Assembly (NCBI RefSeq): GCF_028583545.1
Contig: NZ_CP087106.1
Coordinates: 3,518,501 to 3,582,500 of the forward strand
Direction of reading: 5' to 3'
Source: Methylobacterium sp. NMS14P
Lineage (GTDB): Bacteria; Pseudomonadota; Alphaproteobacteria; Rhizobiales; Beijerinckiaceae
Length of the DNA: 64,000 nucleotides
Shown here one piece after another: positions 8,409 to 17,953 of the stretch; the stretch's first letter is position 1; each line of letters starts with the position of its first letter. A program made the position numbers and the translations under genes. Under the pieces are notes generated by a model. It did not search any database. It was not told the DNA's origin and saw nothing but the letters and a program-made list of their open reading frames with translations.

Positions 8409-10298
8409 ATGGAAGACAGACCGCACGCCGACCTCTTCGAGCCAGCAGACCGGGCCCGCTGGCTCGGCCTCGTCGAAGGCGTCCTGAAGGGGGCCGATTT
8501 CGAGAAGCGGCTGGTGTCGCGCACGGCCGACGGCCTGCGGATCGAACCCCTCTACGGACCGGCCGAGCCGGCGGCGCAGCCGGTGCGCGAGCCCGGACCC
8601 TGGCGGATCGCCCAGCGTGTCGACCATCCCGACCTCGGAGCCGCCAACACGCAGGCGCTCACCGACCTCGAGGGCGGGGCCGATGCCCTCGTGCTCGCCT
8701 TCGCGGGCGCACCGGGCGCCCGCGGCTACGGTCTGACAGCGGCGAGCGTCGAGGAGCTGGACGCAGCGCTGAAGGGCGTGATGCTGCCGCTGATCGCCCT
8801 GCGGATCGACGCCGGCGGCCGCGGCCTGGAGGTGGCCCGGCTGGTCAAGGCGCTGGCGGAGCGCCGCGGCGAGGATCTCTCGACCTACGACGTCGATCTG
8901 GGGCTCGATCCCGTCGGCGTCCTGGCGGCCACCGGCAGTCTCGGAGCCGTCTGGAAGGACATCGCCCCGCGCCTTGCCGAGACCGTGGCCGAGCTGGAGG
9001 CCGCGGGTTTCCGCGGCCGTGCCTTCCTGGCCGACGGCCGGCCCTACCACGAGGGCGGCGCCGGCGAGGCGGCCGAACTCGGCGCGGTGCTCGCCACCGC
9101 CGTCGCCTACCTGCGCGTCCTGGAGGCGGCCGGCCACGACCTGGCGAGCGCCCGCGACCGCATCGCCGTGCTGCTTGCGGCCGATGCCGACGAGTTCGTC
9201 ACCGTCGCGAAGTTCCGCGCCATGCGGCGACTCTGGGCGCGGGTCGAGCAGGCCTGCGGCCTCGATCCGCAGCCGCTGCGGCTCCACGCCGAGACCGCGT
9301 GGCGGATGATGACCAAGCGCGACCCGTTCGTGAACATCCTCCGCGCCGGCATGGCGGCGGCCTCGGCCGGCATGGGGGGCGCCGACAGCGTCGTGATCCT
9401 GCCCTACACGCAGGCCCTTGGCCTGCCCGACGCCTTCGCCCGGCGCGTGGCGCGCAACAGCCAGATCGTGCTCATCGAGGAATCGCATCTCGCGCGCGTC
9501 AGCGACCCCGCGGCCGGCGCCGGCGGCTTCGAGGCCCTGACGGCCGAGCTCGCCGAGGCGGGCTGGGCGGCCTTCCAGGCGATCGAGGCCGAGGGCGGCA
9601 TCGTCGCCTCGCTCAGCGTCGGCAAGCTCCAGCGGCGGATCGAGCTGACCCGCGAGGCCCGCGCGAAGGCGGTGGCGACCCGTCGCGAACCGCTCACGGG
9701 TGCGAGCGAGTTCCCGAATCTCCCCGAGAAGTCGGTGACGGTTCTCGACGTGGCGCCCGCCGCGGCGGGGCGCGGCTCCAATTTCGGCGCGGGCTCGGCG
9801 GTCGCCTGCGACGCGCTGCCGTCCCAGCGCCTCGCGGAGCCCTACGAGGCCCTGCGGGACGCCTCGGACGCCTTCCTCGCCAAGACCGGGCGCAGACCGG
9901 TCGTGTTCCTGGCCAACCTCGGCCCGGTGGCGGCCTTCAACGCCCGCGCGACCTTCGCGGCCAACGCCTTCGCGGCCGGCGGGCTCGAGTCCCTGTCGAA
10001 CGAGGGCTTCCCCGACGCCGAGGCGGCGGCGGCGGCGTTCCGGGAGTCCGGCGCCAGCCTCGCCTGCATCTGCTCCACGGACGGGATCTACGCCGAGCGC
10101 GCGGTCGCGACGGCGAAGGCGCTCACCGAGGCCGGCGCCGGACCGGTCTACCTCGCCGGTAAGCCCACGGACCTGGCCGAGCCCCTGAAGCAGGCGGGCG
10201 TGGCCGCCTTCCTGCATGTCGGCTGCGACCTGCTCGCCCTCCTCAACGCGGCGCTCCGCGCGGCCATGCGGACACCCGCGCCGCAGACGCCGCGCTGA
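8409..10298 (+). CDS. mutA: methylmalonyl-CoA mutase small (beta) subunit
   Basis: A 629-residue member of the methylmalonyl-CoA mutase family, which interconverts methylmalonyl-CoA and succinyl-CoA with adenosylcobalamin. It has the TIM-barrel part (for example KFRAMRRLWARVEQACGL and RDPFVNILRAGMAAASAGMGGADSV) and a Rossmann-like C-terminal part. The cobalamin-ligating DxHxxG motif is absent and FLANLGPVAAFN stands where it is expected, so this is the non-catalytic subunit of a heterodimeric enzyme. The large subunit is not in this window. The ATG at 8409 gives the usual start; the TTG at 8334 is unlikely. Confidence 0.88.
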   Translation: MEDRPHADLFEPADRARWLGLVEGVLKGADFEKRLVSRTADGLRIEPLYGPAEPAAQPVREPGPWRIAQRVDHPDLGAANTQALTDLEGGADALVLAFAGAPGARGYGLTAASVEELDAALKGVMLPLIALRIDAGGRGLEVARLVKALAERRGEDLSTYDVDLGLDPVGVLAATGSLGAVWKDIAPRLAETVAELEAAGFRGRAFLADGRPYHEGGAGEAAELGAVLATAVAYLRVLEAAGHDLASARDRIAVLLAADADEFVTVAKFRAMRRLWARVEQACGLDPQPLRLHAETAWRMMTKRDPFVNILRAGMAAASAGMGGADSVVILPYTQALGLPDAFARRVARNSQIVLIEESHLARVSDPAAGAGGFEALTAELAEAGWAAFQAIEAEGGIVASLSVGKLQRRIELTREARAKAVATRREPLTGASEFPNLPEKSVTVLDVAPAAAGRGSNFGAGSAVACDALPSQRLAEPYEALRDASDAFLAKTGRRPVVFLANLGPVAAFNARATFAANAFAAGGLESLSNEGFPDAEAAAAAFRESGASLACICSTDGIYAERAVATAKALTEAGAGPVYLAGKPTDLAEPLKQAGVAAFLHVGCDLLALLNAALRAAMRTPAPQTPR

Positions 10299-10338
10299 CG
10301 GGGCGCCGGTCCCTCCGAAGCCCTCGCCCCGGATCCGC

Positions 10339-10713
10339 ATGACGCCCCGCCTCGCCGTCGCCCTGCTCCTCGTCGGCACGCTTCCCGCCGCGGCCGCCCC
10401 GCGCCCGGCCGCCCAGCCCGACCGGTTCGACGGCACGTGGAGCGTCGAGATCATCACCGAGACGGGGACCTGCGACCGCGCCTATCGCTACCCGGTGCGG
10501 ATCGAGCGCGGGCGGGCGCGCTTCGTCGGGACGGCCTTCACGGTCGAGGGCGGCGTCGCCCGGAACGGCGCGATCCGCGGCACGATCTCCAACGGTGCCG
10601 CCACCGCCGACGTGCGGGGACGACTGGGCTCGGACGGGTTCGGGGCCGGAACCTGGGTCGCGTCCGGAGCCCTCATCTGCCGGGGACACTGGAACGCGGA
10701 GCGGCGCGGCTGA
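10339..10713 (+). CDS. secreted hypothetical protein
   Basis: A 124-residue protein with an N-terminal signal peptide (LAVALLLVGTLPAAAAP) and a mature part beginning DRFDGTWSVEIITETGTCDRAY. A short beta-rich domain follows with repeated FVGTAFTVEGGV and IRGTISNGAATA elements. Two cysteines (in GTCDRA and LICRGH) could form a disulfide in the periplasm. I do not recognise the family. It starts 40 bases after mutA but has no obvious link to it. Confidence 0.65.
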   Translation: MTPRLAVALLLVGTLPAAAAPRPAAQPDRFDGTWSVEIITETGTCDRAYRYPVRIERGRARFVGTAFTVEGGVARNGAIRGTISNGAATADVRGRLGSDGFGAGTWVASGALICRGHWNAERRG

Positions 10714-10848
10714 GCCCGGTCGTGGCCGTCGCGAAACGGTCCGGATCTCGCCCAGAATCGGGCACCCGGACCGGGCCGACAGCCCCGATCCCGACGCAAT
10801 CATGAGCGAGAGCTGAACACGGTTCGGACACCCGACGAGGCCGCCCGT

Positions 10849-11298
10849 ATGAAGACTTCGATCCTCGCCACCTTCGCCGTCCTCGCGCTCGTCTCGGCTG
10901 CCGAGGCGCGGCCTCACCGGCACCCGGTCGCCCCGAAGGTGAACGCGGCCGAGGCCGAGAAGGTGCTGGCGCCGCTGCGGCAGGCCGCCACCGCGTGCTT
11001 CGCCGACACGGTGCTGTCGAACCCGAAGGCCACCGCCGAGGCGCGCGCCGGCCGCTGGTACGAGGCCGTCGGCATCACGGGCTTCCTGTGCCGCCCGGAG
11101 GTCGCCGCGATGATCCAGGCCCACGACAGCCTGTATGGCGCGAAGACCGGCGAGCGCTACTTCAAGGGCGCCTACGTCAAGCATCTGGACCAGCAGCTCG
11201 CCGAGCGCCTCCAGCCGATGTTCGCCCGCAAGGCCGTCGCCAGCGCCGAGCCGCCGGTCGAGAAGGCCTCGGCCGAGGATCCGGCCGAGAACAACTGA
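10849..11298 (+). CDS. secreted hypothetical protein
   Basis: A 149-residue protein with a signal peptide (KTSILATFAVLALVSAAEA) followed by a mostly helical mature domain. Two cysteines (ATACFADT, GFLCRPE) could pair. The C-terminal tail is acidic and low-complexity (EKASAEDPAENN). No family recognised and no functional neighbours. Confidence 0.65.
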   Translation: MKTSILATFAVLALVSAAEARPHRHPVAPKVNAAEAEKVLAPLRQAATACFADTVLSNPKATAEARAGRWYEAVGITGFLCRPEVAAMIQAHDSLYGAKTGERYFKGAYVKHLDQQLAERLQPMFARKAVASAEPPVEKASAEDPAENN

Positions 11299-11346
11299 GC
11301 GGGAACTGACCGGGGCCGCGGCGTCTTCCCCGACCCGGAGGCGGCG

Positions 11347-12066
11347 ATGCCCTACGAACTCCACTACTGGCCGATGATCCAGGGGCGCGGCGAGTTCGTC
11401 CGCCTCGCCCTCGAGGACGCCGGCGCCGACTACGTCGACGTTTCCCGCCAGGACGACGAGTCCGGCGGCATCGGGCCGATGCTCGATCGCCTGTCCGATC
11501 CGGCCGATCCGCGGCCGCCCCTGGCCCCGCCCTTCCTGCGCGACGGCGACGTCGTCGTCGGGCAGAGCGCCGCGATCCTGCTCTACCTCGGGCCGCGCCT
11601 CGGCCTCGTCGGCGTGGCGGAGCCCGACCGGATCTGGACCCACCAGCTCCAGCTCACCGTCGCGGACGCGGTCGACGAGGCGCACGACACGCACCATCCC
11701 GTCGGCGTCGGCCTGTATTACGCGGATCAGAAGCCCGAGGCGCTGCGCCGGGCGGCCGAGTTCCGCGGCGAGCGCATCCCCAAATATCTCGGCTACTTCG
11801 AGCGCGTGCTGGCGGCCAACGGCGGCCGCCGCCTCGTCGGCGCGGACCTCTGCTACGCCGACCTGTCTCTGTTCCAGCTCGTCGACGGCCTGCTCTACGC
11901 TTTCCCCAAGGCGACCGCCGCGGCCCTCAGGAGGACCCCGCAGGTGGCGCGGCTCCACGAGACCGTGGCGCAGCGCCCGCGACTCGCCGCCTACCTCGCC
12001 AGCGCGCGCCGGATCCCGTTCAACGAGGACGGCATCTTCCGCCGCTATCCCGAGCTGGATCCCTGA
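11347..12066 (+). CDS. glutathione S-transferase family protein
   Basis: A 239-residue GST-like protein unrelated in detail to the one at 6430. The N terminus, YELHYWPMIQGRGEFVRLALEDAGADYVDV, resembles sigma-class and fungal-type GSTs. The conserved proline-containing loop reads LAPPFLRDGDVVVGQSAAIL. The C-terminal helical domain includes RRLVGADLCYADLSLFQLVDG. Its substrate is unknown. It stands alone and converges on the phosphatase-kinase gene. Confidence 0.82.
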   Translation: MPYELHYWPMIQGRGEFVRLALEDAGADYVDVSRQDDESGGIGPMLDRLSDPADPRPPLAPPFLRDGDVVVGQSAAILLYLGPRLGLVGVAEPDRIWTHQLQLTVADAVDEAHDTHHPVGVGLYYADQKPEALRRAAEFRGERIPKYLGYFERVLAANGGRRLVGADLCYADLSLFQLVDGLLYAFPKATAAALRRTPQVARLHETVAQRPRLAAYLASARRIPFNEDGIFRRYPELDP

Positions 12067-12081
12067 GGCGCGCGCCGGGAC

Positions 12082-13839
12082 TCACCGGCGCGGGCCCGCG
12101 ACTAGGATCGCCGCGAGCACCAGGGCGACGAGCCCGAGCACCAGCGACAGCAGGCGCCAGAACAGCAGCGGGTCGCGCTCCAGCAGCGCTGCCCGCCGGC
12201 CATCCGTGAAGGCCGGGTTCGGGTGGCGCAGGTCGTGGACGAAGGCCGACAGCGCCGCGTAGCGCCGCTCCGGATCGGGATGGACGGCCCTGCGCAGCGC
12301 CCCGTCGACCCAGACGGGCAGCATCGGGCGCACGGTCAGCGCCGAGGCGTAGCGCAGCCGTCGCTGCGCCGCGCGCGTCCGCGCACGGGGCACCGCGTCG
12401 CCGTAGGGCAGCCGCCCCGTCAGCATCTGGTAGGTCATCACGCCGACCGCGAAGACGTCGGACTGGGCGGTCCCCGGGGCGCCGAGGAAGCATTCGGGCG
12501 CCGTGTACTGCACCGTGCCGAGGATCTCCGTCGGGTCGATCCCCGGGTCGCCCTCGACGACGCCGGCGACCTGTGTCGCCCCGAAATCGATGATCTGGAC
12601 GGTCCCCGCCGCGTCGATCAGGACGTTGTCGGGCCGCAGGTCCTGGTGGACCATCTCCCGCCGGTGGAAGGCCTGCACGCCCCGGGCGAGCTGCTCGACC
12701 AGCCCCCGCACCGCCTCCAGTTCGGGCGCCTCGTGGTCGCGCATCCACTGGGTCAGCGTCTGGCCCTCGACGTAGCGCATCACCGTGTAGAGGTGGCTGC
12801 GCTGGCCGGCCCGGGGATGGGCCTTGAGCACGTGGGGATTGTCGATCCGCCGCGCGATCCACTCCTCCATGACGAAGCGCTTCCGCTGCGCCGGGTCGTC
12901 CCGCAGATCGAGGGACAGCACCTTCAGGGCGACCTGGGCACCGGTCCCAGCCTCCACAGCCAGATAGACGCGGCTGCGGGGACCGGAATGCAGGATCCGC
13001 AGCAGCCGGAATCCGTCGAGCTCCGCGGGCGGGTCGAGGAGCGGCGCCGGGTCCAGCCCCTCGGCCTCGCCGAGGAGGTCGGCCGGCTCGCCCGCCGGCA
13101 CCGCCTCGACCCGCACGATCTGGATCGTCAGGTTGTCCGGGCTTCCGGCCGCCAGGGCCATCTCCACGATCGCCCGCGCGGCCGCGTCCAGGGTCTCGGC
13201 CGCCGCGATCGCCGCGACCACGTCGCGGGGCCGGACATGCTCGTGCACGCCGTCGGTCGTCAGCACGAAGGTGTCGCCCGCCGCGATGCCGACGGCGTGG
13301 TAGTCGATCTCCGGGCGGGCCTGCGCCCCGAGGGCCCGGCCGAGGTAGGATTCCGCCGCGGAGACCACCACGCGGTGGTCCTCGGTGAGCTGCTCGAGGG
13401 ACTTGCCGGAGACGCGCCAGATCCGGGCATCGCCGACGTGGAAGAGGTGGGCCACGCGCGATTTCAGCACGAGGGCGTCGAAGGTCGTGACGTGGCCCCG
13501 GTCGAGGTCGTTCGGGTCGGCGCCGCGCCGGGTCTCGGCGAAGAGCCAGGAGTTGGTCGCCGCGATCACGCGCTGCGCCGAGGTCTTCACCGACCACGTG
13601 TCGGGCGTGGCGTAGTAGTCGCTGAGGAAGCTCTTGACCGCGGTCTCGCTCGCCGCGGCCCCGGCGGCGCTGCTGCTGATCCCGTCGGCGAGCGCCACCG
13701 CGATGCCCTTCAGGCCCAGGGCCGGCTGAACCGGGACCAGGGTGCCGTTGAAATCCTGGTTGGCCGCCTTCCGGCCGGCGCTGCTGTGCTGGCCGATCGC
13801 CACCGTCAGGTCGGTCGGGCCGTCCGGACCGGCGCTCAC
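12082..13839 (-). CDS. fused PP2C phosphatase and Ser/Thr kinase, tail-anchored
   Basis: A 585-residue signalling protein with opposing activities in one chain. The N-terminal PP2C-like domain (about 1-240) has ANQDFNG, ALADGISSSAAG, VGDARIW, LTTDGVHEH and SPDNLTIQIV. The kinase domain (about 265-520) has ALKVLSLDL (lysine), HQDLRPDNVLID (catalytic loop), IDFGATQV (metal site) and GTVQYTAPE (activation loop end). The usual HRD arginine is Gln. A C-terminal membrane helix (LLSLVLGLVALVLAAILVAG) would anchor both domains on the cytoplasmic face. Its start overlaps the comM stop by four bases. The target is unknown. Confidence 0.9.
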   Translation of the reverse strand: MSAGPDGPTDLTVAIGQHSSAGRKAANQDFNGTLVPVQPALGLKGIAVALADGISSSAAGAAASETAVKSFLSDYYATPDTWSVKTSAQRVIAATNSWLFAETRRGADPNDLDRGHVTTFDALVLKSRVAHLFHVGDARIWRVSGKSLEQLTEDHRVVVSAAESYLGRALGAQARPEIDYHAVGIAAGDTFVLTTDGVHEHVRPRDVVAAIAAAETLDAAARAIVEMALAAGSPDNLTIQIVRVEAVPAGEPADLLGEAEGLDPAPLLDPPAELDGFRLLRILHSGPRSRVYLAVEAGTGAQVALKVLSLDLRDDPAQRKRFVMEEWIARRIDNPHVLKAHPRAGQRSHLYTVMRYVEGQTLTQWMRDHEAPELEAVRGLVEQLARGVQAFHRREMVHQDLRPDNVLIDAAGTVQIIDFGATQVAGVVEGDPGIDPTEILGTVQYTAPECFLGAPGTAQSDVFAVGVMTYQMLTGRLPYGDAVPRARTRAAQRRLRYASALTVRPMLPVWVDGALRRAVHPDPERRYAALSAFVHDLRHPNPAFTDGRRAALLERDPLLFWRLLSLVLGLVALVLAAILVAGPRR

Positions 13840-15374
13840 GCGGCGGCCGCCGCGCCGTCGCCGCGGCCCCGGTACGACAGCGCCTCCGCGAGGTGCACCC
13901 GGCGGACCTGCGCGTCACCGTCGAGATCGGCGAGGGTCCGGGCGACACGCAAAGTCCTGTGGAAGCCGCGGGCGGAGAGGCGCATGCTCTCGGCCGCCTG
14001 GCGGATCAGCGCCGTCCCGTCGGCGTCGGGGCTCGCGACGTCCGAGATCAGCGTGCCCGGACAGGTCGCGTTGGTGGTGGAATCCGGCAGGCCGCGCGCG
14101 GCGTAGCGCGCGCCCTGGAGCGCGCGGGCCGCCGACACCCGCGCGGCCGCCTCGCCGGAACCCTCGGCGGGCGCCGGCAGGATCAGGTCGGCGGCCGTCA
14201 CCGCTGGCACCTCGACGCGCAGGTCGATGCGGTCGAGCATCGGGCCGGAGATCCGCGCCTGGTACTGCGCCATGCAGCGCGCGTTCGGCCCGCGCCGGCA
14301 GGCGTAGCCCGGTTCGAGCCCCTGGCCGCAGCGGCACGGGTTCATCGCCGCGACCAGCTGGAAGCGCGCCGGATAGGTGACCCGGTGGTTGGCCCGGGCG
14401 ATCATCACCGCCCCGGATTCCATCGGCTGGCGCAGGCTGTCGAGCACCTGCGGGGCGAATTCGGGCAGCTCGTCCAGGAACAGCACCCCGCCGTGGGCGA
14501 GGGAGACCTCCCCGGGCCGCGCACCGAGACCGCCGCCCACCAGGGCCGCCATCGAGGCGGAATGGTGCGGCTGCCGGAACGGCCGGCGGTTGGAGAGGGC
14601 GCCGTCCTTCAGCGCGCCCGCCACCGACTGGATCATGGAGATGTCGAGCAGCTCGCGCGGCGTGAGCGGCGGCAGGATCGACGGCAGGCGGGCCGCGAGC
14701 ATGGATTTGCCCGAGCCCGGCGGACCGTTCATCAACAGGTTGTGGCCGCCGGCCGCCGCGATCTCTAGGGCGCGCTTGGCACCCTCCTGCCCGCGGATGT
14801 CGGCGAGGTCCGGCAGCGGCCCGGTCGGCGCGGCGACGGCGGGCTCCGGCCGCTCCATGACCTGGCTGCCCTTGAAGTGGTTGGCGAGCTGGATCAGCGA
14901 GCGCGGCGCGAGCACGTCGAGATCGCCCCCGGCCCAGGCCGCCTCCGGTCCGGTGGCGGCCGGGCAGATGAGCCCGAGCCCCCGGGCACCGGCCGCCATC
15001 GCGGCCGGCAGCACGCCGCTCACCGCCGTGATGCTGCCGTCGAGGGCGAGCTCGCCCAGCACGCAGTAGCCGGCCAGCGCGTCGGCCGGAATCGCGCCGA
15101 TCGCCGCCATGACGCCGAGCGCGATCGGCAGGTCGAAATGGGAGCCTTCCTTGGGAAGATCCGCCGGGGCGAGATTCACCGTGATGCGCTTGGCCGGCAG
15201 CGCCAGCCCGGAGGCGATCAGCGCGCCGCGGACCCGCTCGCGCGACTCCGCGACCGCCTTGTCGGGCAGACCGACCACGGTGAACACCACCGAGCCCGGG
15301 ACGATCTGGACCTGCACGTCCACCGCCCGCGCCTCGATGCCCTCGAAGGCCACGGTGGCGACGCGGGTGACCAT
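13836..15374 (-). CDS. comM: ComM/YifB family Mg-chelatase-like AAA ATPase
   Basis: A 512-residue AAA+ protein of the YifB/ComM family. In naturally competent species ComM is a helicase aiding branch migration during transformation; its role elsewhere is less clear. The N-terminal Lon-protease-like fold (VQIVPGSVVFTVVGLPDKAV) precedes Walker A GPPGSGKSMLA, Walker B GGVLFLDELPEF and a sensor region (NPCRCGQG). The C-terminal Mg_chelatase_C region ends in YRGRGD. The ATG at 15374 starts at the conserved MVTRVATVAFEGIEA. It is translationally coupled to the downstream phosphatase-kinase. Confidence 0.9.
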   Translation of the reverse strand: MVTRVATVAFEGIEARAVDVQVQIVPGSVVFTVVGLPDKAVAESRERVRGALIASGLALPAKRITVNLAPADLPKEGSHFDLPIALGVMAAIGAIPADALAGYCVLGELALDGSITAVSGVLPAAMAAGARGLGLICPAATGPEAAWAGGDLDVLAPRSLIQLANHFKGSQVMERPEPAVAAPTGPLPDLADIRGQEGAKRALEIAAAGGHNLLMNGPPGSGKSMLAARLPSILPPLTPRELLDISMIQSVAGALKDGALSNRRPFRQPHHSASMAALVGGGLGARPGEVSLAHGGVLFLDELPEFAPQVLDSLRQPMESGAVMIARANHRVTYPARFQLVAAMNPCRCGQGLEPGYACRRGPNARCMAQYQARISGPMLDRIDLRVEVPAVTAADLILPAPAEGSGEAAARVSAARALQGARYAARGLPDSTTNATCPGTLISDVASPDADGTALIRQAAESMRLSARGFHRTLRVARTLADLDGDAQVRRVHLAEALSYRGRGDGAAAAA

Positions 15375-15517
15375 CGATGCCAAGTCCTCGCCGCCGCGCT
15401 CCGGTACGGCCAAGATGTGCGGCAGATCCGGGAGCGGCTCAAGGGGATCGCCGCCGTGGAACTCCGCTGCCGCAAGCCTGTTCACAGCCGGAAACAGAGG
15501 CCGGACCGGAGACAGCC

Positions 15518-15778
15518 ATGCGCCTGACCACGCCCCTTCTCGCCCTGACCTTGATCGCCGGCACCGGCCTCGCCGCCCAGGCCGACGAGAAACTTCCGCC
15601 CGACCAGCAGGCCAAGGTCGAAGCCGTGCTCAAGCAGGAGGGCTTCACCAAGTGGAAGGAGATCGAGCTCGACGACGGCATGATCGAGGTCGACGACGCG
15701 ATCGACGCGAGCGGCAAGCAGTTCGACCTGAAGCTCGATCCGAAGACCCTGGCGATCGTCAAGCGCAAGGCCGAGTAG
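15518..15778 (+). CDS. small periplasmic PepSY-like protein
   Basis: An 86-residue protein with a signal peptide (RLTTPLLALTLIAGTGLAAQA) and one PepSY-type unit: KVEAVLKQEGFTKWKEIELD, then IEVDDAIDASGKQFDLKLDP. Such proteins are usually periplasmic; some modulate proteases, most are uncharacterised. It lies between comM and the SRP RNA gene with no clear partner. Confidence 0.75.
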   Translation: MRLTTPLLALTLIAGTGLAAQADEKLPPDQQAKVEAVLKQEGFTKWKEIELDDGMIEVDDAIDASGKQFDLKLDPKTLAIVKRKAE

Positions 15779-15831
15779 GCGGCGCAGAGGCAGCGCTTGC
15801 GTTCGGAGCGAGGCCCGGCCATATAGCCGGC

Positions 15832-15928
15832 GGGGGGTTGGCGAGGGACGTTTCACTCGCCAACCGGGTCAGGTCCGGAAGGAAGCAGCCCTAACGAGAC
15901 CGAGCGGGTCTTCGTCCAGCCTCCCACC
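15832..15928 (+). ncRNA. ffs: signal recognition particle RNA (small bacterial 4.5S type)
   Basis: The universally conserved SRP domain IV is present at 15867-15891 (GGTCAGGTCCGGAAGGAAGC and following bases). Flanking arms GGGGGGTTGGC and CCAGCCTCCC pair with a few G-U wobbles to close a rod of about 95 bases. The RNA binds Ffh for co-translational targeting to the membrane. Placement just upstream of dnaX is the usual alphaproteobacterial arrangement. The exact ends are estimated from pairing. Confidence 0.93.
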
Positions 15929-15966
15929 TCATTCCACGGCGCGCGGCAGCCAGACCCAGACACGGC

Positions 15967-17880
15967 ATGGACGCTACGACCGGCACGCCTGACGACGAGC
16001 CGGGCCTGCCCGGGTTTCCAGCGCCCCCCACCGCGGCGACGCCCTACCGGGTGCTCGCGCGCAAGTATCGCCCCACCAATTTCGGTGACCTGATCGGCCA
16101 GGACGCGATGGTGCGAACCCTGGCCAACGGGTTCGCGGCCAACCGCATTCCCCAGGCCTGGATGCTCACCGGCGTCCGCGGGGTCGGCAAGACCACGACG
16201 GCGCGCATCCTGGCCCGCGGCCTCAACTACGCCCGCGCCGGCCAGGCGGATACCGGCCCGACCGTGTCGATGCCGGAGCTCGGCCTCCACTGCGCGGCGA
16301 TCATGGAATCCCGGCACATGGACGTGCTGGAGATGGATGCCGCCTCGCATACCGGCATCGACGACGTCCGGGCGATCATCGACGGCATCCGCTACGGGCC
16401 GGTCTCGGCGCGCTACAAGGTCTACATCGTCGACGAGGTCCACATGCTCTCCGAGAAGGCGTTCAACGCCTTCCTGAAGACGCTCGAGGAGCCGCCGCCG
16501 CACGCGAAGTTCGTGTTCGCCACCACGGAGATCCGCAAGGTCCCGGTCACGATCCTGTCCCGCTGCCAGCGATTCGACCTGCGCCGGGTCGAGGCGCCGA
16601 CCCTGCACGCCCATCTCGCGAAGGTCTGCGCGGCCGAGGGCGTCACCGTCGAGGACGAGGCTCTCGGCGCGATCGTGCGAGCCGCGGAAGGGTCCGTGCG
16701 CGACGCGCTCTCGCTGCTCGACCAGGCGATCGCCCACGGCGCCGGCACGATCACCGCGCAGAGCGTGCGCGACATGCTGGGCCTCGCCGACCGCGCCCGG
16801 ATCCTCGACCTGTTCGAGGCGGTGATGCGCGGATCCGTGCCGGCGGCCTTCGCCGAGCTGCGGGCGCAGTACGATTCCGGCGCGGACCCGTCGGTGGTGC
16901 TCTCCGACCTCGCGGCCTTCACGCATCTCGTCACCCGGCTCAAGGTGGTGCCGGAGACGGCTGCCGACCCGACCCTCAGCGAGACCGAGCGCGTCCGGGG
17001 CGCCGCGTTCGCCGACAAGCTCTCGATCCGCGCCCTGTCGCGGGCGTGGCAGATCCTGCTCAAGGCGATTCCCGAGGTCCAGGCCGCGCCCCGGCCGCTC
17101 GCGGCGGCCGAGATGGCGATCGTGCGCCTCGCCTACGCGGCCGACCTGCCGACACCCGACGAGGCCCTGCGCCAGCTCAGGGCCGAGGCGGCCGCCGCGC
17201 CCGCGGACGAGGCCCCCGCCGTGTCGGGCCGGCCGCCCTTGCCGCCGATCCCCGACCTGCGCGGCGGCGGTTCCGCGGCGCTCGCCGCCGCACCCCGGAC
17301 GGCCGTGGCGGCGGCCGCCCCGGTCGCGGCGCCCGTGACGGCGCCCGTCGCCGTGAGCGCGCCCGCGGGTGCCCCCGTGAGCGCGCCCATCGGTGCGCCC
17401 GCTCCGAGACCGGCGGCCTCGGCACCGCCGACGCCGCGCCTCGGGCGGTTCGAGGACCTGATCGCGCTGGCCGACGCCAACCGGGACATCCTGCTGCGGA
17501 CCGCGCTGGAGCGCGACGTCCATCTGGTGCGCTTCGAGGAGGGCCGGATCGAGTTCCGCCTCGCCTCCGGCGGCCGGTCGAGCCTCGCCAACGACATCGC
17601 CGCCGCCATCGAGCGCTGGACCGGGCGGCGCTGGGTGGTGGCCCTGTCGAAGGACGAGGGCGCCCCGACCCTCGACGCGGCCGCCCGGGCCGCCACGGAG
17701 ACCCGCCGGGAGAACGCCGCCGCCGACCCCTTCGTGCGCGAGGTGCTGACGCGCTTCCCCGGGGCCGAGATCGTCGACGTGCGCGAGACCGCGCCCGAGG
17801 CCCTGCCCTCCGCCGAGCAGGAGATCCTCGGGGACGGCGATGCCGCGCGGGTCGGCGAGGTCGAGGACGACGACGCCTGA
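15967..17880 (+). CDS. dnaX: DNA polymerase III subunits gamma and tau
   Basis: The 637-residue clamp-loader ATPase. AAA+ motifs: Walker A GVRGVGKTT (residues 69-77), Walker B YIVDEVHML and sensor ATTEIRKVPVTILSRCQRF. An Ala/Pro/Val-rich linker (about 410-480) leads to a C-terminal tau domain that would contact the polymerase. The four-cysteine zinc module of the E. coli protein is reduced to one Cys (ELGLHCAAIMESRHMDV), as I recall for other Rhizobiales. It follows the SRP RNA and precedes ybaB, the normal order. I saw no programmed frameshift site, though I did not search exhaustively. Confidence 0.95.
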   Translation: MDATTGTPDDEPGLPGFPAPPTAATPYRVLARKYRPTNFGDLIGQDAMVRTLANGFAANRIPQAWMLTGVRGVGKTTTARILARGLNYARAGQADTGPTVSMPELGLHCAAIMESRHMDVLEMDAASHTGIDDVRAIIDGIRYGPVSARYKVYIVDEVHMLSEKAFNAFLKTLEEPPPHAKFVFATTEIRKVPVTILSRCQRFDLRRVEAPTLHAHLAKVCAAEGVTVEDEALGAIVRAAEGSVRDALSLLDQAIAHGAGTITAQSVRDMLGLADRARILDLFEAVMRGSVPAAFAELRAQYDSGADPSVVLSDLAAFTHLVTRLKVVPETAADPTLSETERVRGAAFADKLSIRALSRAWQILLKAIPEVQAAPRPLAAAEMAIVRLAYAADLPTPDEALRQLRAEAAAAPADEAPAVSGRPPLPPIPDLRGGGSAALAAAPRTAVAAAAPVAAPVTAPVAVSAPAGAPVSAPIGAPAPRPAASAPPTPRLGRFEDLIALADANRDILLRTALERDVHLVRFEEGRIEFRLASGGRSSLANDIAAAIERWTGRRWVVALSKDEGAPTLDAAARAATETRRENAAADPFVREVLTRFPGAEIVDVRETAPEALPSAEQEILGDGDAARVGEVEDDDA

Positions 17881-17953
17881 CGCGCGCGCGGCGCAGGGTG
17901 GCGCCGCGACGGCGCCATACCCAGATCAGACGAGGAAACGGAAAGAGAGCCGC

